From positions 1 through 45,969 of the forward strand of contig CALAKU010000051.1 of assembly GCA_937922925.1 (NCBI GenBank): a stretch of DNA of 45,969 nucleotides, read 5' to 3'. This DNA comes from an uncultured Arenicella sp. Lineage in GTDB: Bacteria; Pseudomonadota; Gammaproteobacteria; Arenicellales; Arenicellaceae. Shown here piece after piece: positions 25,434 through 34,786 of this stretch. The notes beneath the pieces are model-generated. The model was not told the DNA's origin. It did not search any database and was given only the letters and a program-made list of their open reading frames with translations. The position numbers and the translations under genes were made by a program. The first letter of the stretch is position 1, and each line of letters opens with the position of its first letter.

Positions 25434-27134
25434 ATGGAAAATCAACGACAATTTCTAAGCATCGCACTAATTTGCATTGTTGGGGTGCTGTATTTTAAGT
25501 GGGTCGAGTTTAGTGCACCTAAAACGGCGACAGAGGCCGTGGTTGAAAAGGCGGCGGTACAAAGTGATGTTCCGCAAACACCGAGTTCAGCTTCTCCACA
25601 AAATCCCAATGCACAGTCAGGCAGCTCGGCGGATACGGTACCCACTCTAAATGAAGGCATAAACCAAGCGGCGCCAAACGTTACAGGCAATCAAGCATCT
25701 ACCGAGCTTATCGAAGTTAACACCGACATGGTGCGAGCCTTGATTAACCCAGTCGGCGGCGTCATTCAAAGCTTAGAACTTAAGAAAACACCGATCAGTA
25801 CGGATCAACCCGAGCAAGGTTACCCGCTTCTAAAAAGCAATGAGCGTGGTTTTTATGTTGCTCAAGATGGTTTGTTGGCAAGCCCAGCGGGCACGGCACC
25901 GGATCACACTCAGGTTTATCAGTTTCAAAACACACACTACCAGCTTGGTTCAGCCGCCGATGTACTGGTTCCGCTGACATGGGCGTCTGATGATGGTGTC
26001 TCCATCACCAAAGTGTTTAGATTTAAACAAGGCAGCTATGTGGTAGACGTCGAGTATCAGATCGACAATCAAAGCACCGCCGATTGGACTGGATACCACT
26101 ATGGTCAACTAAGCCGCACGCCTCCGCTTAAAAAGAGCGGCGGCTTTGGTCAACTGCCCTCTTACAGTGGTGCCGCCTACTACACGCCAGAAGACAAGTT
26201 TCAAAAAGAAGATTTCGGCGATATCGAAGATCAAAAACTCAGTATAGAAAGCAACGACAGTTGGGTCGCCATGCTCGAGCATTACTTCGTTAGCGCTTGG
26301 CTACCAACCTCTGAGACCAATAAGTTGTACACGGGCTATAACCAAGTTGGGTCGCAATACCGAATTGGATACACCTCTTTAAATGGCACAAATATCGCGA
26401 CAGGCCAGCAAGGCGTTATTAATAGCCAAGTGTTTTTGGGCCCCAAAGAACAAGAACACCTGAAAGAACTAGAGGAACAAGGTTTTACCGGTCTAAACCT
26501 TACGGTTGACTACGGCATCTTAACGGTAATAGCTGGGCCGCTATTTTTCCTACTGAAGTTAATACATAGCGTTGTCGGCAACTGGGGATGGTCGATCATT
26601 TTGCTGACCATTCTAATTAAGGCCGTATTTTTTCCCTTGTCGGCGGCGAGTTATAAATCGATGGCAGGGATGAAAAAACTTCAGCCACGCCTGCAAACGC
26701 TCAAAGAGCGGTACAAAGATGATCGCCAGAAATTTCAAATGGAAATGATGGCTTTGTATAAGGAAGAGAAGATTAATCCGGCCGGCGGATGCCTGCCGAT
26801 TTTGATCCAAATCCCCGTATTTATTGCACTGTATTGGGTATTACTCGAAAGCGTTGAACTGCGCCAGGCGCCGTTTGCTCTTTGGTGGCAAGACTTATCG
26901 GCGCCAGACCCTTACTTTGTTTTGCCTGTTTTGATGGGTCTGTCGATGTTTTTGATGCAAAAACTGAATCCAGCCCCAATGGACGACATACAGAAAAAGG
27001 TGATGATGGTCTTGCCGTTTGGGTTGACTATTTTGTTCTTGAGTTTTCCGCAAGGCCTGGTGTTGTATTGGGTTGTCAACAATGTGTTGTCGATGGCGCA
27101 ACAGTGGTACATCAATAAAAAATACGCGAGTTGA
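25434..27134 (+). CDS. yidC: Membrane protein insertase YidC
   Basis: A 566-residue insertase (E. coli 548). It has an N-terminal span (about residues 5-22), a Q/S/P-rich linker, the large periplasmic domain to about 345, and five C-terminal membrane segments with the cytoplasmic loop containing MKKLQPRLQTLKERYKDD and the segment PAGGCLPILIQIPVFIALYWVL (split). The conserved arginine lies in the first of these segments' cytoplasmic flank. It inserts membrane proteins such as the ATP synthase c subunit encoded later in this window. Its TGA overlaps the TTG start of mnmE. Confidence 0.97.
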   Translation: MENQRQFLSIALICIVGVLYFKWVEFSAPKTATEAVVEKAAVQSDVPQTPSSASPQNPNAQSGSSADTVPTLNEGINQAAPNVTGNQASTELIEVNTDMVRALINPVGGVIQSLELKKTPISTDQPEQGYPLLKSNERGFYVAQDGLLASPAGTAPDHTQVYQFQNTHYQLGSAADVLVPLTWASDDGVSITKVFRFKQGSYVVDVEYQIDNQSTADWTGYHYGQLSRTPPLKKSGGFGQLPSYSGAAYYTPEDKFQKEDFGDIEDQKLSIESNDSWVAMLEHYFVSAWLPTSETNKLYTGYNQVGSQYRIGYTSLNGTNIATGQQGVINSQVFLGPKEQEHLKELEEQGFTGLNLTVDYGILTVIAGPLFFLLKLIHSVVGNWGWSIILLTILIKAVFFPLSAASYKSMAGMKKLQPRLQTLKERYKDDRQKFQMEMMALYKEEKINPAGGCLPILIQIPVFIALYWVLLESVELRQAPFALWWQDLSAPDPYFVLPVLMGLSMFLMQKLNPAPMDDIQKKVMMVLPFGLTILFLSFPQGLVLYWVVNNVLSMAQQWYINKKYAS

Positions 27135-28444
27135 GTGATACGCAAGACACTATCGCAGCGATAGCAACCCCCCCGGGTAAAGGTGGGGTTGGCGTTATCC
27201 GGCTATCTGGCCCGCGGTCATTGGAAATAGCCACGCAATTAAGTGGCCGATCTTTAACACCTCGCCAAGCGCATTATGCGGTGTTTAAAGATCAACAAGG
27301 AGACGTGCTCGATAGTGGCCTAGTGATTTATTTTGCCGCGCCCAATTCATTTACGGGAGAAGAGGTTGTTGAGCTTCATGGTCATGGTGGGCCGTTGGTG
27401 CTCGATGGCATCATGTCGGCGCTTTTTAACGCCGGGGCACGCCAAGCTCGCGCAGGAGAGTTTTCGGAGCGCGCTTTTTTGAATGACAAAATCGACTTAA
27501 CTCAAGCCGAAGCCATCGCCGATTTAATCGACAGCACTACTCAGCAGGCGGCGCGTGGCGCACTTAGGTCATTGCAAGGCGAGTTTTCAGATAAGATTTC
27601 TGGCTTGTTAAAGGAACTTGTTTATTTGCGTACTTATGTAGAGGCGGCCATCGACTTTCCAGACGAAGAAATAGATTTTCTCGCCGATGAGAAAATTCGC
27701 TCGGCCTTAGATCAACTCAATAGTCATTTGCAAACCACCATCGATCAAGCCAATCAAGGCGCGATTTTGCGCAATGGCTTACGTATTGTGATAGCGGGTA
27801 AACCCAATGCGGGTAAATCAAGCTTGTTGAATGCACTAAGTGGTTATGACGCCGCGATTGTGACCGATATACCCGGCACGACCCGAGACATCGTCAGCGA
27901 AACCATCAACGTTGATGGCTTACCTGTTCACATCGTGGATACTGCCGGCTTGCGAGACAGCACCGATACCGTAGAAAAAATTGGCATCGAGCGTGCTCAT
28001 AAAGCCATGAACGAAGCCGACCACGTATTCTACTTAATTGATGCTACCCAGCCAGATGAATCGATACTTGATTCTCCTGTGCCTATTACCAAAATTTTCA
28101 ACAAAGTGGATTTATTAAAACAGGCTTTTCCTGGAGAGGCGTTAGCGGTCTCGGCTAAAACCGGGCAAGGGCTAGATCAGTTAAGAGAGCACATTAAATC
28201 GATAGCGGGCTTGGATCAGTCCACAGAAACACTGTTTACGGCAAGACGTCGTCACATCGAAGCGTTACAAAAAGCGCAAGCGTCGGTGGATCTTGGTGTC
28301 AAACAACTCAAACTGTTTAATGCTGGCGAGCTTCTAGCGGATGAACTTCTGCAAGCCCAAAGGGCTCTAAATGAAATCACTGGAGAATTTACCGCCGACG
28401 ATTTATTGGGCGAGATTTTTTCCGGTTTTTGTATCGGCAAGTAG
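27131..28444 (+). CDS. mnmE: tRNA modification GTPase MnmE
   Basis: A 437-residue MnmE. The N-terminal folate-binding domain starts DTIAAIATPPGKGGVGVIR, the GTPase domain has GKPNAGKSS (G1), DIPGTTRD and DTAGLR (G3), NKVD (G4), and the chain ends with the conserved FCIGK whose cysteine is at the active site. With MnmG it makes 5-carboxymethylaminomethyl-uridine in the tRNA wobble position. The only in-frame start giving the family N-terminus is TTG 27131-27133, overlapping the yidC stop as TTGA, an unusual coupled start. Confidence 0.95.
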   Translation: MSDTQDTIAAIATPPGKGGVGVIRLSGPRSLEIATQLSGRSLTPRQAHYAVFKDQQGDVLDSGLVIYFAAPNSFTGEEVVELHGHGGPLVLDGIMSALFNAGARQARAGEFSERAFLNDKIDLTQAEAIADLIDSTTQQAARGALRSLQGEFSDKISGLLKELVYLRTYVEAAIDFPDEEIDFLADEKIRSALDQLNSHLQTTIDQANQGAILRNGLRIVIAGKPNAGKSSLLNALSGYDAAIVTDIPGTTRDIVSETINVDGLPVHIVDTAGLRDSTDTVEKIGIERAHKAMNEADHVFYLIDATQPDESILDSPVPITKIFNKVDLLKQAFPGEALAVSAKTGQGLDQLREHIKSIAGLDQSTETLFTARRRHIEALQKAQASVDLGVKQLKLFNAGELLADELLQAQRALNEITGEFTADDLLGEIFSGFCIGK

Positions 28445-28525
28445 TCGCTACGAAAACCTGTTAAAAGTACCTTAAAAATTATCCATCCGCCGGTTAGTGT
28501 AAGCGGCCTGCTTTAAGCTCTGTGC

Positions 28526-29179
28526 ATGTGGGGCAAGGTGGCAATAAGAAATCAACTAGTTAAAAGTGCGGCCGCGGCACTCTGCTTACACGTCTTGCTA
28601 ATCGCCTACCCTCTTTTTTCGTGGAACTCACGGTTAAACTCAAACCTCGCCACCAAAGCAATAACGGTAAAACTTCAGAAATACGATGTCGACGAAAAAC
28701 AGTTGGAACAAAACTTAGCCGATGAAGTTGAAGTGCCAAGTAGTACAGTTACACCGCCGGCCGTTTTCCCTATAAAAAGCAAAGCACGACCGAGCACAGA
28801 CAATAAGATAGTCGAACAACCACCCCACAAACCCATTCCGTCTTCAGCCGTCAATGCCTTTGTAGAACGATCAACTCAATCCTATTTTGAATCAAACCCA
28901 CATGTTTTAGATCGGCTTGACTCGACGTTTGAATTTAAACAACGCCAACGAGATGAGGTTATTTCGTTAGATTCGGCAGAAGCAAAAATTGATGCCTTTA
29001 GAAACGGAGTAGGCAAAACCGTTTCCAAAAGCGGCAAACATGTCTGCTACGCGGTTATCTACGATTTAGCTTCAGGTTCTGCTGGTATTGGTGATCAGAT
29101 AGTGGGCAAAGACTGTACACCCCAAGAGAAATTTTCCCTGAACATTGACCAACCCGATAATGGGTATGCAACGCGTTAA
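28526..29179 (+). CDS. Membrane-anchored hypothetical protein
   Basis: A 217-residue protein with one N-terminal membrane span (ALCLHVLLIAYPLF, about residues 18-31), a proline/serine-rich linker (about 70-110) and a small C-terminal domain with two cysteines (C179, C202 by rough count). The shape recalls TonB-like or periplasmic-spanning proteins but no TonB C-terminal domain is recognised. ATG 28526 has no ribosome site; GTG 28538, preceded by GGGG, is an alternative. It lies 81 bp after mnmE and may be the first gene of the inserted cluster. The function is unknown. Confidence 0.65.
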   Translation: MWGKVAIRNQLVKSAAAALCLHVLLIAYPLFSWNSRLNSNLATKAITVKLQKYDVDEKQLEQNLADEVEVPSSTVTPPAVFPIKSKARPSTDNKIVEQPPHKPIPSSAVNAFVERSTQSYFESNPHVLDRLDSTFEFKQRQRDEVISLDSAEAKIDAFRNGVGKTVSKSGKHVCYAVIYDLASGSAGIGDQIVGKDCTPQEKFSLNIDQPDNGYATR

Positions 29180-29305
29180 CTTCATTTTTGCCGCATAATC
29201 TTATATAAGACACCAAAGTTTACGTCAAAACCCAGCTTATTGGACAAATGGTCTGGTATCTGGCGGAGACTTTTGTTAAAACTTCGTGACTTATAGAGGG
29301 GCGCC

Positions 29306-30460
29306 ATGCGCAGATGGTTTTTGACAAGTTTGGTTTTGTTCGTTCTGGCATTCTGCCTTTGGTGGATATGGCCGGGCTCGTCAAATGAAACTCCATCCCT
29401 TTCTTCTGGTTCAAGCGACTCATCTTTGCCGGTCGCCACGGTTGTGAAACCCAAGAAAGCAAACCAAGTCGTTAGTGACGGCGCATTGTTGCCGGATCAA
29501 GAACCCGAAAATAATCCCTACGAAGACGAAGCAATCAAAGCACAAGTTCAACAAATCGCAGATGCGTATGAAGAAAATGCGCGTTTTCCGATCACCTCAC
29601 AACCCATTCGTAACCCTGAAGACGTTCGTGATTTTGAGCCTTTTGAAGAAGCTGAGGTAAACCTGCCGTTCCCCGATGAAGACGATGAGGGCGAAGCCAT
29701 TCGTTTAGCCGCAGCTACGAACAAATTCCAATACTTTCGTGGTGATGTGATCGAAGCGCGTGTCCGAATCCTAAACGCCTCGGCCGATGATTTTCAATCG
29801 GTCACAGGTGTATTGTCAGGAGCTCGTGGAGACTTGCCGAACCCAATTTCATTTGATCTGAGCACCAGCGAAGCCAATACCTTTTATGGCCGCTTTGATA
29901 CTCAACTCGCCGCGCCAGAACTATTAAGCGACGAGATGCTACTCAAGTTATCAGTAACAGTGGGGTCGCGAGATTTGTTTACGACCGTGGCGCTACGATA
30001 TTCAAACCCATCGGCTCAGATCATAGGTTTGGGCTTATCTCAGCCACAAGGCGCCGAACTAGTGATCCCGGTTCAACTTAACGTGTTTGAGCCAGGTTAT
30101 TACTTTTTAACCGCCGTACTGGACGACGCAAACAGTGGGCAAGCGTTGCTTCAATTGCAAAACGAAGCGAGGCTCGAATCAGGCAATGCAATCTTGAATC
30201 TCAAGGCGCACATCACAGCCTTAAGGGAGTCTGGCTCGCAAGGCCCCTACGTGCTGCGCCAAATAAATCTGGTGAGAGGCGCTGAATCCGGTGAAGCGAC
30301 CGACCGCCCAGGATCTTCAATTCAGCCGCAGTACCCTCTTCCAGGCTTTGATTTCAGTGCCTATAGCAACGAAGAATTTATCGACCTCGAGGCTCAAGAG
30401 CGCCTCGAGTTTTTACGCCAAATTGGCGACGCTGACCAAGCGTTAGAAACGCAAGAATAA
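29306..30460 (+). CDS. Membrane-anchored beta-rich hypothetical protein
   Basis: A 384-residue protein with an N-terminal span (residues 6-23) that is followed by a serine-rich stretch, an acidic low-complexity linker (about 60-130, many E and D) and a beta-strand-rich region of about 135-330 resembling one or two immunoglobulin-like sandwiches. The end is a helix-forming acidic tail (DLEAQERLEFLRQ). No cysteine motif or catalytic set is seen. Its place 59 bp before the secreted hydrolase suggests a partner role in presenting, folding or anchoring it, but the RxxFDY-type motif of classical lipase foldases was not found. The family is unrecognised. Confidence 0.7.
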   Translation: MRRWFLTSLVLFVLAFCLWWIWPGSSNETPSLSSGSSDSSLPVATVVKPKKANQVVSDGALLPDQEPENNPYEDEAIKAQVQQIADAYEENARFPITSQPIRNPEDVRDFEPFEEAEVNLPFPDEDDEGEAIRLAAATNKFQYFRGDVIEARVRILNASADDFQSVTGVLSGARGDLPNPISFDLSTSEANTFYGRFDTQLAAPELLSDEMLLKLSVTVGSRDLFTTVALRYSNPSAQIIGLGLSQPQGAELVIPVQLNVFEPGYYFLTAVLDDANSGQALLQLQNEARLESGNAILNLKAHITALRESGSQGPYVLRQINLVRGAESGEATDRPGSSIQPQYPLPGFDFSAYSNEEFIDLEAQERLEFLRQIGDADQALETQE

Positions 30461-30519
30461 AAATAATAAGAACCCAAGCAACCTAACCATTAACCACCCC
30501 ACCTAAGTAGGAGACTCAC

Positions 30520-31572
30520 ATGAAAACAAAAATTACATCTCATTTTTTTATCGCGTTATTAGTGTTGGCAGTATCTGGCCAAGCACACGCCAAACTTGCA
30601 GGCAAAAATGTCGTCTTGGTACACGGTTTCATATCCGACGATTTAGGCTCGCAACCCAATACCTCTGAACAACAAGCAAACTCAATAGACTATTGGCGCG
30701 ACTTTTGGAATGCGCGTGCCGAGGGCCATCTTGCGTGGTCATCAGCACAACGAGTTACTGGCGGTATTAAGGACAGTATTCGTAGCCAAATCCAGGCATT
30801 TGAACAAAATGGCTTGTGCGCGCAAGGTTGCGTATTTGTTACCCATTCAACTGGGGATTTAGTGCTTCGTGACGCATTAAGGCGACTAGGCCAATGGGGC
30901 ATCGATACCAGTCGGTTTCGTGTGTTGGCTGTGTTGGATTTAGCCGGCGCAGGTGGAGGAACTGGCCTGGCCGACCTTGCTGTCAATACGGCAAACAGCA
31001 ATGTGCCTCTTTCCGGTTTAGTAAGAGACATTGGTGGCTTGGCGTTAGGCATTGATTTCACTGAATCAAATTTGGGCGTATTAAACGATTTAAGAGTCTC
31101 TGCCGCGCGTAATATTGCAACGCAGAACAATGTTTATCCTCGCCTTCGTTTTGTTGGCGCAGGCACGCTGTTTGCCGGCATCACAAAACTGTTTATTGAA
31201 GGGTCTGATGACTCTGTTGTGCCAATGCACAGCGCGTGTGGAGCACGCTTTCGAGATGACGACGATTCGTGCAGCAATAGCGTTCGAGTGAATGGTCAGC
31301 TGCGAAGTGCCGATGGCCCCTCTTCGCTGTATTTCAATCACTTCCCTATTATCATGGGCGAAAGCGTGGACCATGAAGAAGCTCGCAATGATCGCCGTCC
31401 GGGCGGCCAGTTAACAACCGTTGTTAATAACCGGACGTTTGGTGGTATTCGAGTTGACTTTTCTACCCGTACAGGCCGTAAGTGGTGGAGTTGGTTTACG
31501 GATGTTAGAGAAGTACGCGATGGCACCCGTCAAGGTTTTTCACGCACCATTTTTAATACACTAAATAATTAA
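30520..31572 (+). CDS. Secreted alpha/beta hydrolase, lipase-like
   Basis: A 350-residue exported protein: signal peptide 1-24 (cleavage after HAHA-like AHA), then VVLVHGF at residues 31-37 supplying the oxyanion hole. The nucleophile elbow is T108-H-S110-T-G112, a variant of GxSxG with Thr in first place; S110 is the expected nucleophile. D230 or D231 in EGSDDSVVP and H274 in NHFP are plausible acid and base. Cysteines 100/104 and 240/251 could form disulfides. Likely a lipase or esterase acting outside the cytoplasm; the substrate is unknown. A good GGAG precedes the ATG, and a strong terminator follows. Confidence 0.82.
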   Translation: MKTKITSHFFIALLVLAVSGQAHAKLAGKNVVLVHGFISDDLGSQPNTSEQQANSIDYWRDFWNARAEGHLAWSSAQRVTGGIKDSIRSQIQAFEQNGLCAQGCVFVTHSTGDLVLRDALRRLGQWGIDTSRFRVLAVLDLAGAGGGTGLADLAVNTANSNVPLSGLVRDIGGLALGIDFTESNLGVLNDLRVSAARNIATQNNVYPRLRFVGAGTLFAGITKLFIEGSDDSVVPMHSACGARFRDDDDSCSNSVRVNGQLRSADGPSSLYFNHFPIIMGESVDHEEARNDRRPGGQLTTVVNNRTFGGIRVDFSTRTGRKWWSWFTDVREVRDGTRQGFSRTIFNTLNN

Positions 31573-31597
31573 TCTTCGCGTTAAAGTGCTATAAATC

Positions 31598-31626
31598 AAG
31601 CCCTCGAACATCGAGGGCTTTTTTTT
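31598..31626 (+). terminator. Intrinsic terminator after the hydrolase gene
   Basis: AAGCCCTCGA (31598-31607) and TCGAGGGCTT (31611-31620) form a perfect 10-bp stem with an ACA loop, followed by a run of at least eight T counted from the stem end. It closes the inserted operon and isolates the cupin gene. Confidence 0.92.
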
Positions 31627-31651
31627 GTTAAAAATGGCTTCCCGAAAATAG

Positions 31652-31999
31652 ATGGTGTTTCAAATGCAAGAGTATTACTTTAAAGAAGGTTGCTTCATCG
31701 AAGAGTGGCACAATCAAGGTGCTGATCAAGATTGCTCAATCGCTCATGTACGGGTAGAACCGAAACAAAGTACCAAGCTACATGCGCTTAAAAATACGAC
31801 CGAACGTTATGTGATGTTAAGTGGCTACGCTCGCGTAACAGTCGGAGATCGTTCGTGGGAAATCGCACCAAAAGATGTCGTGGTCATCAATGCTGATATC
31901 GCCCAAAAGGTCGAGAATCTGAGCGATCAAGATCTCAAGTTCTTAGCGATTTGCACACCAAGGTTCAAGGAAGAAAACTACTACGAAGTCCAAATTTAG
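31652..31999 (+). CDS. Small cupin-domain protein
   Basis: A 115-residue single-domain cupin. The first cupin motif is degenerate (TKLHALKNTTERYVMLSG, where one histidine and one glutamate remain in place), and the second is around APKDVVVINADIAQKVEN. Such small cupins may act as sugar isomerases, dioxygenases or mere binding proteins; residues are too few to choose. The first ATG is 31652, with a second in frame at 31664; neither has a clear ribosome site. It is flanked by a terminator on the left and mnmG 79 bp on the right. Confidence 0.7.
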   Translation: MVFQMQEYYFKEGCFIEEWHNQGADQDCSIAHVRVEPKQSTKLHALKNTTERYVMLSGYARVTVGDRSWEIAPKDVVVINADIAQKVENLSDQDLKFLAICTPRFKEENYYEVQI

Positions 32000-32078
32000 G
32001 CTCTCGAAAATTGGAGCCGTCACAAACAAACCGTTACAATTTGGCTTTGCTTAATAATGGTTTGTTTGAATAACTCGA

Positions 32079-33959
32079 ATGTTTCATAGCGAAACTTATG
32101 ATGTGATTGTGATCGGTGGAGGTCACGCCGGAACCGAAGCCGCGTTGGCCTCGGCGCGCACTGGTGCGAGCACTTTATTACTTACTCACAATATTGAAAC
32201 CATTGGCCAAATGTCGTGCAATCCGGCCATTGGCGGCATCGGCAAAGGGCACATTGTTAAAGAGATAGATGCTTTGGGCGGCGTCATGGCTGAAGCGGCC
32301 GACCGAGGCGGTATTCAGTTCCGCACACTTAATGCTCGTAAAGGCCCAGCGGTTCGCGCGACCCGAGCTCAAGCTGACCGCGTTCTCTATAAGGCCGCCG
32401 TTCGCGCCGTGGTCGAAAACCAAGAGAACCTCTCTTTGTTTCAACAAAGCGCCGACGACCTGATAATCGAAAACAATCGAGTGACCGGTGTGGTCACACA
32501 AATGGGTTTAAAGTTTCGCGCCAAAACGGTGGTGTTAACTACCGGTACATTTCTGGGCGGTATTATCCACATTGGCATGCAAAATTTTCAAGGTGGTCGC
32601 GCCGGAGATCCGCCGTCCAATGCTCTAGCAAAGCGTTTGCGCGATATGCCGTTTACCGTGGATCGCCTAAAGACTGGCACACCAGCGCGGCTAGACGCGC
32701 GTACCTTAGACTTTTCAAAAATGGCGGCGCAACCGGGCGACCATCCCACGCCCGTATTTTCATTTTTGGGGGAGGCGTCTCATCATCCCGAGCAAGTAAA
32801 TTGCTACATTACGCACACGAATCAGATTACGCACGATCTTATTCAGCAAGGTTTAGACCGTTCACCTTTGTATACCGGTGTGATCGATGGCGTTGGCCCA
32901 CGGTACTGCCCCTCCATAGAAGACAAAATTGTCCGTTTTGCGGATAAATCTTCACACCAGATATTTGTTGAGCCCGAGGGCTTAACGACCCACGAGGTTT
33001 ACCCCAATGGGATTTCAACCTCCTTGCCATACGACGTACAGTTTGAATTTATCCGCAGCATTGTCGGTTTTGAAAATGCTCAAATCGTGCGTCCCGGCTA
33101 CGCCATTGAATACGATTTTTTTGATCCGCGCGGTTTAAAACCAACCTTAGAAACCAAGTATGTCGGCGGCTTGTTCTTTGCTGGTCAAATAAACGGCACC
33201 ACAGGTTACGAAGAAGCCGGCGGCCAAGGTTTAGTGGCCGGGTTAAATGCGGCTCGTCAAAGCCGTGGTCAAGAAGGCTGGTACCCCACTCGTGATCAAG
33301 CCTACATTGGCGTGCTTATCGACGACTTAATCACTATGGGCACTAAAGAGCCCTATCGAATGTTCACCTCGCGGGCCGAGTATCGCCTGATTTTGCGAGA
33401 AGACAATGCCGACTTACGCTTGACTGAAATTGGAAAAGAGCTTGGTTTGGTAAGTGAGCAAAGGTGGGCCGCTTTTTGCGAAAAACGAGAAGCGATTGAG
33501 CAAGAGCAACAACGCCTAAAAGCAACTTGGTTACCACCGGGCAGCGTGCCTGATGAGTTGGCTAAAGAAATAGTGGGCGCGCCATTAAAAAAAGAAGCCA
33601 ATCTTTTGGAATTACTTCGCCGACCAGAGGTGAGCTACCAATCCTTGCTTACTTTACCCGGCGCTGGCGAGCCTGTTGTTGATGATAAAGTCGCCGAGCA
33701 ACTTGAAATTCAAGCAAAGTATCACGGTTACATTGAACGCCAACACGCAGAGATAGAAAAACGCAAAAAGCACGAGACAACCGAGCTAAGCCAATCAATT
33801 GACTACAATTTGGTTAAAGGTTTATCTAACGAAGTGGCGCAAAAACTCAACGAACACAAGCCAACCACCATCGGCCAAGCATCACGCATATCCGGCGTGA
33901 CGCCAGCGGCGGTATCCATTCTATTGGTGTATCTGAAAAAGCACGGCCGCGCGGCTTAA
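32079..33959 (+). CDS. mnmG: tRNA uridine 5-carboxymethylaminomethyl enzyme MnmG
   Basis: A 626-residue FAD enzyme (E. coli 629). The FAD-binding motif [12 protein letters not shown] starts at residue 13, the family block [13 protein letters not shown] (here [15 protein letters not shown]) follows, and the MnmG motif [21 protein letters not shown] (split across about 340-360) precedes [17 protein letters not shown]. It adds the cmnm group to the wobble uridine with MnmE. In many gammaproteobacteria it lies near mnmE; here 3.6 kb of other genes intervene. Confidence 0.97.
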   Translation: MFHSETYDVIVIGGGHAGTEAALASARTGASTLLLTHNIETIGQMSCNPAIGGIGKGHIVKEIDALGGVMAEAADRGGIQFRTLNARKGPAVRATRAQADRVLYKAAVRAVVENQENLSLFQQSADDLIIENNRVTGVVTQMGLKFRAKTVVLTTGTFLGGIIHIGMQNFQGGRAGDPPSNALAKRLRDMPFTVDRLKTGTPARLDARTLDFSKMAAQPGDHPTPVFSFLGEASHHPEQVNCYITHTNQITHDLIQQGLDRSPLYTGVIDGVGPRYCPSIEDKIVRFADKSSHQIFVEPEGLTTHEVYPNGISTSLPYDVQFEFIRSIVGFENAQIVRPGYAIEYDFFDPRGLKPTLETKYVGGLFFAGQINGTTGYEEAGGQGLVAGLNAARQSRGQEGWYPTRDQAYIGVLIDDLITMGTKEPYRMFTSRAEYRLILREDNADLRLTEIGKELGLVSEQRWAAFCEKREAIEQEQQRLKATWLPPGSVPDELAKEIVGAPLKKEANLLELLRRPEVSYQSLLTLPGAGEPVVDDKVAEQLEIQAKYHGYIERQHAEIEKRKKHETTELSQSIDYNLVKGLSNEVAQKLNEHKPTTIGQASRISGVTPAAVSILLVYLKKHGRAA

Positions 33960-34053
33960 GTATGGATGCGGTAACGCTTAACGCAAACATGGCGAACTCA
34001 TGGCATTGCGAAGCTTTGGTCTTTAGGGGTTTTCTAATTGTGTCGGTCTTTCC

Positions 34054-34059
34054 TATAAT
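34054..34059 (+). promoter_or_regulatory. Possible -10 element for rsmG-parAB
   Basis: A perfect TATAAT lies about 55 bp before the preferred rsmG start in the 155-bp gap after mnmG. A convincing -35 was not found at the right distance. Confidence 0.25.
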
Positions 34060-34114
34060 CACTCTCCCGATGTTTTAATGAGTGGTGAGTTTCGCCACAA
34101 TAGTTACGCGGTAT

Positions 34115-34768
34115 ATGAATCAAAGTTTGAGTGAAACGATGCCTGATTTGGCGGAGCGCTTGCGCACCGGCTTACAGGCTATGGATGTTTCTTACGGCGA
34201 CGAAGCCATAGACAAACTCTTAATGTTTATGGAGTTGTTGGCCGAATGGAATAAAACCCACAATCTCACCGCGGTTGACGACCCCGATCAAATGCTGGCG
34301 GTACATGTATTAGATTGCGCCAGTATAAAACCGTATCTCAAAGGCGCCTCGCTCTTAGATGTGGGCAGCGGTGCAGGCTTGCCGGGTATGGTGTTGGCGA
34401 TTCTGTCGCCAGCTCTGCATGTCACTTCGGTCGAGTCTCGTAATAAAAAGGCGCAGTTTCAGATGTTTGCTGCAAATAAGCTGGGTCTTCAGAACTTCGA
34501 GGTAGAAAATACTCGTATTGAAGACTATAGCCCCAAAGAAACGTTCCCCATGGTAACGGCGCGAGCCTATGCCAGCCTTGAAGATTTTATTGAAAGTTCG
34601 AAGCACGTTTTGGCGAATAATGGCCGCTGGTTAGCCATGAAAGGCGTGGTTCCCAAGGATGAATTGAAAGTTCTCAAGAAGCACAACCTAAAATTTGATA
34701 CCTTTGCACTCAAAGTCCCCGAACTTGATGCGCAGCGCAACCTAATTGTGGTTCGCCAGCCCAAGTAA
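34115..34768 (+). CDS. rsmG: 16S rRNA m7G527 methyltransferase
   Basis: A 217-residue RsmG/GidB methyltransferase (E. coli 207). The SAM-binding motif LLDVGSGAGLPG is near residue 80, followed by ESRNKKAQFQ and a C-terminal MKG motif (WLAMKGVVP). It methylates guanine 527 of 16S rRNA. The frame is open back to GTG 34082, but ATG 34115 (MNQSLSETMP) gives the more usual length. It is directly followed by parA after 18 bp. Confidence 0.93.
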   Translation: MNQSLSETMPDLAERLRTGLQAMDVSYGDEAIDKLLMFMELLAEWNKTHNLTAVDDPDQMLAVHVLDCASIKPYLKGASLLDVGSGAGLPGMVLAILSPALHVTSVESRNKKAQFQMFAANKLGLQNFEVENTRIEDYSPKETFPMVTARAYASLEDFIESSKHVLANNGRWLAMKGVVPKDELKVLKKHNLKFDTFALKVPELDAQRNLIVVRQPK

Positions 34769-34786
34769 GATCACAAGAAGAATTGA

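Noticed and set aside
29306..30460. Classical lipase-specific foldase (Lif)
   Set aside because: The N-terminal span fits, but the RxxFDY-type motif and the long helical repeat were not found, and the domain looks beta-rich.
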